NCBI GenBank assembly: GCA_964641135.1
Contig: CAZXJV010000075.1
Location: forward strand, 1-13,934
DNA length: 13,934 nucleotides
From: Teretinema sp964641135
GTDB lineage: Bacteria; Spirochaetota; Spirochaetia; Treponematales; Treponemataceae
Direction of reading: 5' to 3'
Under the pieces are notes generated by a model, which was not told where the DNA came from, ran no database searches, and worked only from the letters and a program-made list of their open reading frames with translations. Shown in pieces: positions 1 to 4,737 of this stretch. Each line of letters begins with the position of its first letter. The stretch's first letter is position 1. Both the position numbers and the translations under genes were made by a program.

Positions 1-1452
1 CAGGCCCCGTGTGACCGCAAAAACCTCAGTAATATCCCTGAATACCTCATAGCGCTGACCATCTATAATCTGGGGGACTACGGCCGGGCGGGACGGTTCA
101 ACAGAGCTGGCTGTGATGATAAGCCGCTCCACTCCGAAGGGAGCCGTCGGAGTAAAAAGACCGGGATATTCAACAACGCGATTAACCCTGTCCATCCCGA
201 TATAATAACCGCCTTCAAGGAGGACTTTTTCTCCGGTAACCAGAATATACGTCATCTGAATCCAGGCCGGCTGATTTACCCGCAAAAAAATTCTCAGCTC
301 TTCGCCTGAATAAAAAACGGTACTGTTTTCATCCGCGCCGCGGTTGGTCCAGGCATTAACCAATATTGTTCCGTCAGAAAATGTTTCCTGATCAAGGGCA
401 TACTGATCTGCCAGGGCTTGCCGGTAATTGGACGGCACTATCTCCAGCGTTGCAGGCAGCAGGTCTCGGCGGAACCGTACAAAGGCGCTGCCCTTCACTG
501 CACCGGCAGTATCCGCGGCAACCAGGGAAATCTCAAGAATATCCTTGCTGCCTTCATCCGAATAACGTCCTGTAACAACCAGTATCCCTGAATGGGCTTC
601 TACACCCCGTGAAAGGAACTCGGTGCGTATGCGTTCAGAGGCATATCGTCCGAAAGCACTGGAAAAGTCCGAAGAACGCCATGAAAGCGCAGGGACACGT
701 ATGTCGGCAGCTGTTACCCCTTGTCGTACCAGTTGATCAACAAGCAGGGAGAACGCCTGATCCAGTGAAAGGATTTCGGAACCGGAGAGGCGCAGCACGG
801 CCGCGTGCAGTTCCTGTTCGAAAGAACGAAGGGCCGTACGTGACGCAATACGGTGGCCGGTAAATACAGTGTCCGGGACAGAACCGTTCACCGTACTGTA
901 CAGCAGAATAATCTGGCGTACAGCTTCAGTTAAGGGCAGAATTCCGTTGTATTTAAAATATGCGTCGGTACGATTACCAGATTGTTCGAGAGCATAAGCT
1001 TCACCTGCCCGTCTGTCAATATCCGAAAAGACAGTATCAAGCTGTAACTGCCAATCATCCAGAAGCGATGTCCGGGAAACCTGCGCAAGGGCATAGACAG
1101 CCTGGTTATCGCGTTCAATCAGGTAGCTGATTCCGGGCAGATCCAGATCAGATGACAAACGGGTAACCTGTTCAAGAGAGGTGCTCGCCGAAGAACCAGT
1201 GTCTGTTGTATGAAGCCGGGTTTCTGTTCTAACCTGTACCCTGATCTGGTTAACAAGAGCGGCAGCAGCCTGGGCTTTTGCGGCTTCAAGAGCTTCGGCA
1301 TACGGGATATTCAGGACCGACATGCCGAAACCGGTGTAGTGAGTATCGGCAGAATAAGGAGTTTGGGAGCCATAAGAGGATACCCAGGGTTCAAGGGCGA
1401 ACAGTCCGGTCAAATTCATAAAAAAAACGGCACCAAGCAGGATTTTTTTCAT
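1..1452 (-). CDS. Exported DUF4384-domain protein (partial, open at left edge)
   Basis: The minus-strand frame is open from an ATG at 1452 to base 1 (484 codons, no stop), so the C-terminus lies outside the window. A GGAG sits about 8 nt before the ATG. Residues 1-19 form a signal peptide: MKK, then a hydrophobic core ending in GLFA. Residues about 40-130 resemble the LPP20/FlgT-N type of periplasmic domain: an Ala-rich helix (EALEAAKAQAAAALVNQI) followed by RVQVRTET and a YALAQV strand. Residues about 360-448 look like DUF4384, with ILVNAWTNRG, then GEELRIFLRVNQPAWIQMTY, and later VERLIITASS. DUF4384 is found in exported proteins, often beside kinase or caspase-like modules. Its role here is unknown; an envelope or periplasmic location is inferred. 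Confidence 0.85.
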   Translation of the reverse strand, partial: MKKILLGAVFFMNLTGLFALEPWVSSYGSQTPYSADTHYTGFGMSVLNIPYAEALEAAKAQAAAALVNQIRVQVRTETRLHTTDTGSSASTSLEQVTRLSSDLDLPGISYLIERDNQAVYALAQVSRTSLLDDWQLQLDTVFSDIDRRAGEAYALEQSGNRTDAYFKYNGILPLTEAVRQIILLYSTVNGSVPDTVFTGHRIASRTALRSFEQELHAAVLRLSGSEILSLDQAFSLLVDQLVRQGVTAADIRVPALSWRSSDFSSAFGRYASERIRTEFLSRGVEAHSGILVVTGRYSDEGSKDILEISLVAADTAGAVKGSAFVRFRRDLLPATLEIVPSNYRQALADQYALDQETFSDGTILVNAWTNRGADENSTVFYSGEELRIFLRVNQPAWIQMTYILVTGEKVLLEGGYYIGMDRVNRVVEYPGLFTPTAPFGVERLIITASSVEPSRPAVVPQIIDGQRYEVFRDITEVFAVTRGL

Positions 1453-1492
1453 GCAATCACTCCATATCCACATTAAAAGGCCTGTAAACCAG

Positions 1493-1519
1493 TGTATACC
1501 TTAAAAGCTGCTTGAACAA
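1493..1519 (-). promoter_or_regulatory. Weak candidate promoter for the DUF4384 gene
   Basis: On the minus strand TTGTTC (1519-1514) is followed after 15 nt by TATACA (1498-1493), about 40 nt before the ATG at 1452. The spacer is short and the match partial, so this is only a candidate. Confidence 0.25.
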
Positions 1520-1544
1520 GTTGGAGAACAAAAACTGAACTGGG

Positions 1545-1619
1545 TGCGGAAATCATAAGCATCCACAGTACATCATCAATTCTGTGTGCGGTGTGTGCGA
1601 TTGCTGCCATCACGTCTCA
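1545..1619. repeat. Diverged direct repeat, copy A1 (75 nt)
   Basis: This matches 2997-3071 without gaps in the same orientation. By hand count 62 of 75 positions are identical. The most conserved parts are CATAAGCATCCACAG at the left and GCTGCCATCACGTCTCA at the right. On the minus strand both copies hold TGA GAC GTG ATG GCA at the same place, and the open frame after it encodes similar peptides (MAAxA, then ID, then VLWMLM). In this copy the frame stops after 45 codons at 1473. Confidence 0.8.
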
Positions 1620-1641
1620 TAAAAACTACAGAATCAGACGT

Positions 1642-1827
1642 TTAACGTTTTGTCGTTACCATACCCTGTCCCGACTTATCCTGTGATTCCAGCATTTCTT
1701 TACGTAATAGATCGTTCATGAGGGTTTGATATCCTTTCCCAAAGCTTTTTAGCCAGGCTAGTACATCGGCATCAATTCGCGCTGTTATCTGCTCTTTTCT
1801 TGGTTTATTGTGCTGTGGATGATCGTA
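1642..1827 (-). pseudogene. brnA: 5'-truncated BrnA-like antitoxin remnant
   Basis: The minus-strand frame from 1827 to the TAA at 1644-1642 encodes about 61 residues. It contains KPRKEQITARIDADVLAWLK followed by SFGKGYQTLMNDLLR and a short polar tail. This is the ribbon-helix-helix C-terminal half typical of BrnA antitoxins of BrnT/BrnA modules, where the family shows an R-I/L-D-x-D-V-L strand and helix and then GKGYQT. The N-terminal part of a normal BrnA is missing. An in-frame TAA lies at 1830-1828, and the codons between it and the homologous region include no usual start codon. No BrnT toxin is seen next to it. The break coincides with repeat copy A2 (from 1808), which suggests that rearrangement at the repeat removed the 5' end and the toxin. 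Confidence 0.7.
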
Positions 1828-1859
1828 TTATCGATCTCCTGGTACGGGTCGGGGACCCG
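1808..1859. repeat. Diverged direct repeat, copy A2 (52 nt)
   Basis: This matches 2850-2901 in the same orientation without gaps, with about 40 of 52 positions identical. It includes an exact TTGTGCTGTG at the left and an exact 16-mer GGTACGGGTCGGGGAC at the right. It overlaps the truncated 5' end of the brnA remnant. Confidence 0.7.
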
Positions 1860-1863
1860 CACC
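1841..1863. repeat. GC-rich inverted repeat (hairpin) in copy A2
   Basis: GGTACGGGTC and GACCCGCACC are separated by GGG. In minus-strand RNA the one imperfect pair becomes a G-U wobble, giving a continuous 10-pair stem. No T run follows on either strand, so it is not called a terminator. The related copy at 2883 has lost the right arm. Confidence 0.5.
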
Positions 1864-1999
1864 ATCGAGAAGCGACAGATGCACACTGCAGTTCGTCGCA
1901 GTGGAGCACAGGAACTTTGCCGGCAGTTTTTCATTTGACACCGCAAGGTGATAATTCACTCAATACGGATACTTGTATTGTCCATTTATTTATGCGTTG
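1864..1999. other. Intergenic stretch upstream of the vapBC module
   Basis: This stretch lies between repeat copy A2 and the vapBC promoter. I see no convincing gene. A short minus-strand frame starts at a Met near 1931, but it has no recognisable features. Composition shifts from GC-rich to AT-rich at about 1930. Confidence 0.4.
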
Positions 2000-2028
2000 T
2001 TGACTTTATATACGTATCGTTTTATATT
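2000..2028 (+). promoter_or_regulatory. Promoter of the vapBC module
   Basis: TTGACT (2000-2005) is separated by exactly 17 nt from TATATT (2023-2028), close to sigma-70 consensus. The predicted start is near 2035, about 15 nt before the antitoxin ATG at 2050. Confidence 0.75.
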
Positions 2029-2037
2029 TATTACGTA
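2011..2037. promoter_or_regulatory. Candidate autoregulatory operator (paired TACGTA)
   Basis: Two copies of the palindrome TACGTA lie at 2011-2016 and 2032-2037, with centres 21 bp apart (two helical turns). One sits in the -35/-10 spacer and the other at the predicted start site. Antitoxins of such modules commonly repress their own promoter, and these sites are well placed for that. This is inference. Confidence 0.45.
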
Positions 2038-2049
2038 CGGAGGATGGAT

Positions 2050-2292
2050 ATGCCGAAAAAACTGACATTAAATATTGATAACGAACTAATCTCCTTTGCA
2101 CATACATATTCACGCCAAAATGGTATATCTGTTTCTAAACTTTTAGAACAATACCTCAACCAATTACGAACAACAGATCAGAAGCTGGAACTTAATCCGA
2201 AAACTTCTTTATTGTATGGTCTATTCCAGGACTCACCGATTCCGGACAAAAACGAAATAAGGAAAAGGTTTCATGAAAAAGATACTCATTGA
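2050..2292 (+). CDS. DUF6364-type antitoxin of a VapBC-like module
   Basis: This is an 80-residue protein. The start is set at 2050 because GGAGG at 2039-2043 is 6 nt upstream; an in-frame ATG at 2044 directly abuts the GGAGG and is unlikely to be used. Residues 4-40 (KLTLNIDNELISFAHTYSRQ, then NGISVSKLLEQYL) follow the DUF6364 pattern: a short DNA-binding strand, then an amphipathic helix pair as in ribbon-helix-helix antitoxins. The C-terminal half (PKTSLLYGLFQDSPIPDKNE and on) would be the toxin-binding tail. The gene overlaps the PIN toxin start by 20 nt, so the two are translationally coupled. It is predicted to neutralise the toxin and repress the promoter at 2000-2028. The coding region is AT-rich compared with the flanking genes, as expected of a transferred module. 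Confidence 0.8.
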   Translation: MPKKLTLNIDNELISFAHTYSRQNGISVSKLLEQYLNQLRTTDQKLELNPKTSLLYGLFQDSPIPDKNEIRKRFHEKDTH

Positions 2293-2680
2293 CCTGAATA
2301 TAATTCTGGATTTTTTAAATAAACGGAATTATCACCAGGAAGCCGCTCAACTGATTAATATGTGTGTTGAAAATATCATATCAGGTTATATGTGTGCTCA
2401 TGAAGTGACAACATTATCCTGTTTCCTGTTGAAGGAGCACAAAGATAAAACCAAAGTTGTTAATACTATTACTGCCTTGATGGATATTTTTAATATTATT
2501 TCCATCGATGAAACTATTTTACGTGATTCATTGATTTCGCCGATATCTGATTATCAAGATGCCGTAATTGAAGTAAGCTCAATGAAATCAAATATTGATT
2601 ATATCATTTCCAGAAACATTTCCGACTTTAAATCATCACGCGTGCCAGCGTTCACACCTGAACAATTCTTCCTTTTATAA
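2273..2680 (+). CDS. vapC: PIN-domain ribonuclease toxin (VapC-like)
   Basis: This 135-residue protein is the usual PIN toxin length. Acidic active-site candidates occur in the expected order: D7 in KKILIDLNIILDFL, E44 in CAHEVTTL, D96 in DYQDAVIEVSSM, and D109/D118 in IDYIISRNISDF. The end VPAFTPEQFF is typical of PIN_3/COG-type PIN proteins paired with ribbon-helix-helix antitoxins. PIN toxins cleave RNA (tRNA, rRNA or mRNA) with Mg2+; the target here cannot be read from sequence. The ATG at 2273 lies inside the antitoxin gene, with AAGG upstream. The acidic set appears complete, so the toxin is probably active. It is as AT-rich as the antitoxin gene. Confidence 0.85.
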   Translation: MKKILIDLNIILDFLNKRNYHQEAAQLINMCVENIISGYMCAHEVTTLSCFLLKEHKDKTKVVNTITALMDIFNIISIDETILRDSLISPISDYQDAVIEVSSMKSNIDYIISRNISDFKSSRVPAFTPEQFFLL

Positions 2681-3062
2681 GATTCTTCGCCCGCCGAAGG
2701 CAAGTGTCCAACAAGCGAATCTGCCGTTGCATATCTCCACTTGCAACAGATATGATTCCGTCGCGGTGGTCTTCGTGCTGGAGTGTTATGCCCATTGCCA
2801 GCTGCTCTTCGCGGGGGAACCACCTGTCAGAGCCGCAGGGTGTTGGGTGTTGTGCTGTGAATGGTTGTATTCCCGCCGGCGCGGTACGGGTCGGGGACGC
2901 GGGGTCATGATCGGCGCCGAAAAGGTATGCTGCTTGGAAACAGGCAGGGCCGCCGAAATGCCCCCGGATCCCCTGGACCCGCCCCGCTCCTTCGGTTGCG
3001 GTATACATAAGCATCCACAGCACACCATCAATGCTCTGCGCGGCCTTTGCGGTAGCTGCCAT
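2652..3062 (-). CDS. Possible repeat-borne ORF of unknown function
   Basis: An open minus-strand frame of 136 codons runs from an ATG at 3062 (or GTG at 3065) through repeat copies B1 and B2. It ends inside the 3' end of vapC, overlapping it by 29 nt. It begins MAATAKAAQSIDGVLWMLM and is rich in Arg, Ala and Gly with no domain that I recognise. In its favour, the 5' end is shared with the diverged repeat copy at 1545-1619, including the preceding TGA GAC GTG ATG. In the core of that alignment 6 of 10 differences fall at third positions of this frame. Against it, there is no clear ribosome binding site, it overlaps a real gene, and other long open frames exist in this GC-rich stretch. It could equally be a non-coding repeat. 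Confidence 0.2.
   Translation of the reverse strand: MAATAKAAQSIDGVLWMLMYTATEGAGRVQGIRGHFGGPACFQAAYLFGADHDPASPTRTAPAGIQPFTAQHPTPCGSDRWFPREEQLAMGITLQHEDHRDGIISVASGDMQRQIRLLDTCLRRAKNLIKGRIVQV
2850..2901. repeat. Diverged direct repeat, copy B2 (52 nt)
   Basis: This is the partner of 1808-1859. It shares TTGTGCTGTG and the exact 16-mer GGTACGGGTCGGGGAC. The right arm of the hairpin seen in copy A2 is not kept. Confidence 0.7.
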
Positions 3063-3071
3063 CACGTCTCA
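2997..3071. repeat. Diverged direct repeat, copy B1 (75 nt)
   Basis: This is the partner of 1545-1619, with 62 of 75 positions identical by hand count and no gaps. It lies downstream of the vapBC module, in the same orientation as copy A1 upstream. Confidence 0.8.
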
Positions 3072-3119
3072 ATGCCGTTCTCTAATCTTTTCCCGCCTCG
3101 CAGAGTACGGTTTCAGGAA

Positions 3120-3336
3120 TTAGTAATAGAATGATCGGACACTATGAAACAAGTGACACAATTCTTCCTCTGTTAAAATCGAAGCGCTCGTAAATGCACT
3201 GGCGTAAAACCTTCCCAAATAATTTACATCGAGTCCTGAATAAAATAATTCGAAAGAAACAGTTTATTAAATCAGTCCTCTGTAGATAAGGATTAGCATA
3301 CTTTTCTATTGCAATATCGTATCTTTTTTGGTACAA
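3120..3336 (-). pseudogene. Possible decayed short ORF, frame broken near 3255
   Basis: A minus-strand frame from a TTG at 3336 reads YQKRYDIAIEKYANPYLQRT, then DLINCFF. A second frame, open from about 3266 to a TAA at 3122-3120, reads FELFYSGLDVNYLGRFYASA and ends ELCHLFHSVRSFYY. Each looks more protein-like than the other's continuation, so a frameshifted remnant is possible. I do not recognise the family and no start region is convincing. Confidence 0.2.
3307..3316. promoter_or_regulatory. Candidate operator palindrome at the higBA -35
   Basis: TATTGCAATA is a perfect 10-bp palindrome that overlaps the -35 element of the promoter at 3309-3337. This is a plausible site for the helix-turn-helix antitoxin HigA. 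Inference only. Confidence 0.3.
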
Positions 3337-3337
3337 T
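3309..3337 (+). promoter_or_regulatory. Promoter of the higBA module
   Basis: TTGCAA (3309-3314) is separated by 17 nt from TACAAT (3332-3337). The predicted transcription start (about 3343-3345) coincides with the toxin ATG, implying a leaderless message. Confidence 0.65.
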
Positions 3338-3342
3338 ATGCT

Positions 3343-3708
3343 ATGGAAGCAGAAAAGAAAATAAAAGTGGTGTTTTACAAAACCCCGTCCGGTAACGAAC
3401 CAGTGCGGACGTGGCTTAAGAGTCTTCCGTCTGATGAAAAGAAAAATATCGGCGAGGATATCAAAGCCGTCGAGATAGCATGGCCAACAGGGCTGCCTCT
3501 CGTAAGGAAACTGGATTCAGACTTGTGGGAAGTCCGTACAAATTTGCATAGCAGGATATCTCGGGTGTTCTTTACTGTCTGGAATGGGTTCATGGTATTG
3601 CTTCATGGTTTCATAAAGAAGAGCCAGAAAACACCACAAGAAGATCTTGAACTTGCAAAGAAGCGAAGAAACTGCGTTTTGAGAGGAGGATATGATGAAA
3701 ACAAATAA
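3343..3708 (+). CDS. higB: HigB-type (RelE superfamily, Gp49-like) toxin
   Basis: This 121-residue protein belongs to the phage-derived Gp49-like/HigB family (PF05973 pattern). Family features are VVFYKTPSGNEPVRTWLKSL near the N-terminus, LVRKLDSDLWEVR at 53-65, and RVFFTVWNGFMVLLHGFIKK at 74-93, followed by SQKTPQEDLELAKKR. These toxins usually cleave mRNA on the ribosome. The start is set at the ATG at 3343; a longer TTG start at 3328 would lie inside the -35/-10 region. No ribosome binding site is visible, in line with leaderless transcription from the promoter at 3309-3337. The gene precedes the antitoxin and overlaps it by 14 nt, the toxin-first order typical of higBA. The reading frame is complete. 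Confidence 0.85.
   Translation: MEAEKKIKVVFYKTPSGNEPVRTWLKSLPSDEKKNIGEDIKAVEIAWPTGLPLVRKLDSDLWEVRTNLHSRISRVFFTVWNGFMVLLHGFIKKSQKTPQEDLELAKKRRNCVLRGGYDENK
3684..3689 (+). promoter_or_regulatory. Strong ribosome binding site of higA
   Basis: AGGAGG lies 5 nt before the ATG at 3695 and only 2 nt before an ATG at 3692, favouring 3695. The toxin gene lacks such a site, so the antitoxin should be translated more efficiently. Confidence 0.7.
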
Positions 3709-3979
3709 AACCATTGGTAGTTCATTCGATGATTTTCTTGAAGAAGAAGGTATTGCCGAAGCAGTAGAAAATGGAGCTGTCAAGAAACTCATTTCCTTTC
3801 AGCTACAAGAAACAATGAAAAACAAGAACCTCACTAAAACAGAACTCGCTCATCGACTTGAAACCTCTCGTGCAGCTGTAGACCGTCTTCTTGATCCAGA
3901 AAATCAATCGGTAACGTTGACAACACTTAGCAAGGCTGCTTCTGTTTTGGGAAAGAAACTAAAACTCGAGCTTATTTGA
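3695..3979 (+). CDS. higA: HigA-type XRE-family antitoxin
   Basis: This 94-residue protein has a helix-turn-helix at about residues 47-68 (TKTELAHRLETSRAAVDRLL), followed by VTLTTLSKAASVLGKKLKLE. That is the layout of XRE-type antitoxins paired with Gp49/HigB toxins. The N-terminal 30 residues (FDDFLEEEGIAEAVENGAVK) are acidic and probably contact the toxin. It would neutralise HigB and repress the shared promoter. The start at 3695 is chosen over 3692 from the AGGAGG spacing. It overlaps the toxin stop by 14 nt. The last codons and the stop fall within a 17-nt sequence repeated at 3992. Confidence 0.85.
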   Translation: MKTNKTIGSSFDDFLEEEGIAEAVENGAVKKLISFQLQETMKNKNLTKTELAHRLETSRAAVDRLLDPENQSVTLTTLSKAASVLGKKLKLELI

Positions 3980-4008
3980 GGCTATTCCAAGACTCGAGCT
4001 CATTTGAA
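3964..4008. repeat. Short direct repeat at the 3' end of higA
   Basis: A 17-nt sequence (ACTCGAGCTTATTTGAG, 3964-3980) recurs as ACTCGAGCTCATTTGAA (3992-4008), with 15 of 17 positions identical and a period of 28 nt. Copy 1 covers the end of higA and its stop; copy 2 lies just outside. It may mark the right boundary of the accessory island. Confidence 0.6.
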
Positions 4009-4098
4009 TACATTTTGAAACCGCTCTTCCTGACCTCTACCCTACACACTACAAGATACCGCATCACGCTATCCGGAGGACTCTTATTGCAGCCAGTA

Positions 4099-4737
4099 TC
4101 AGGGCGCCCCCCTCCACTCCAGATGGCCTGAGGCATGGACAAACAGAACATACTCGCGGCCGGATTCATAGTCGCTTACACGGACTGTTTCACGACGGAG
4201 GGTGCCAAGGAAACGGGGCATCCACTCTTCGGTGCGTACCAGACGGAACAAGGCAGCAAGCGAGCGTTCGGGTGGTCTGTCATAATCGACAAGATGATAT
4301 ATAAAGGGATGGCCGCCCTTGTCATAGTAGTTGAACAAACTTTGCGCCTTGCGCCGCTCAAGCGAACTTTGATCGGTGTACAATAAAAAAGGAAAAACCA
4401 GCCAGCCGGAACCTGAACGAAGAACAACACAATCCAGAAAAAGCTCCTGCCCCGGCCAGGACCGCTCCACTGTGGCAATAAGGTCGCCTGTCGGAGTATG
4501 AAAGGTCAACCGGGCGCTCACTGTTTCTGCCCCCCGCCCGAACACAGTCAGCGAGACCGGAAGCCAGGAATCGGAAACAGCAAACTGTGACGCACCGGCC
4601 TGCGAACGGCTGACAGAAACAAACCAGAGAACCGAAAACACAAGAGTAATACACACACCAATAAGGGCGGCAAAAGACACAAGACGTTGAAGCGGACGGG
4701 ACTGTTTTACTGTTCTCCCCTCGCGCCCGCGCTTCAT
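4099..4737 (-). CDS. Single-pass membrane protein of unknown function, last gene of the ligA operon
   Basis: This 212-residue protein has a short basic N-terminus, one membrane segment at about residues 19-42 (VSFAALIGVCITLVFSVLWF) and a predicted extracytoplasmic domain of about 165 residues. That domain is rich in beta-type sequence (LPVSLTVFGRGAETVSARLT, LFLDCVVLRSGSGWLVFPFL). I recognise no domain or catalytic motif. Its ATG overlaps the ligA stop in an ATGA junction, so it is co-translated with ligA. About 90 nt of AT-rich DNA without a clear terminator separate its end from the TA island. A functional link to ligase is not implied by the sequence; position alone suggests co-expression. 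Confidence 0.85.
   Translation of the reverse strand: MKRGREGRTVKQSRPLQRLVSFAALIGVCITLVFSVLWFVSVSRSQAGASQFAVSDSWLPVSLTVFGRGAETVSARLTFHTPTGDLIATVERSWPGQELFLDCVVLRSGSGWLVFPFLLYTDQSSLERRKAQSLFNYYDKGGHPFIYHLVDYDRPPERSLAALFRLVRTEEWMPRFLGTLRRETVRVSDYESGREYVLFVHASGHLEWRGAP

Larger units (their letters stand above)
2681..3342. other. 660-nt stretch without a convincing gene between two TA modules
   Basis: The left half (about 2690-3075) is GC-rich and contains repeat copies B2 and B1. The right half (about 3075-3340) is AT-rich and holds a possible decayed minus-strand ORF and then the higBA promoter. A small hairpin (CTTCG, 5-nt loop, CGAAG) lies at 2687-2701 just after vapC but has no T run. Confidence 0.6.

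Noticed and set aside
1545..1650. Integron attC site
   Set aside because: GTTTAAC at 1640-1646 fits the core-site pattern, but no matching partner with the right spacing and no foldable paired L/R boxes were found, and no integrase is present.
2044..2046. ATG at 2044 as the vapBC antitoxin start
   Set aside because: It directly abuts GGAGG, leaving no spacing, while the ATG at 2050 has a 6-nt spacing.
2687..2701. Intrinsic terminator after vapC
   Set aside because: The stem is only 5 bp and no T run follows on either strand.
2595..3134. 179-codon plus-strand open frame overlapping the end of vapC
   Set aside because: It starts inside vapC in another frame. In the repeat copies the differences fall mostly in the first codon position of this frame, which argues against selection on it.
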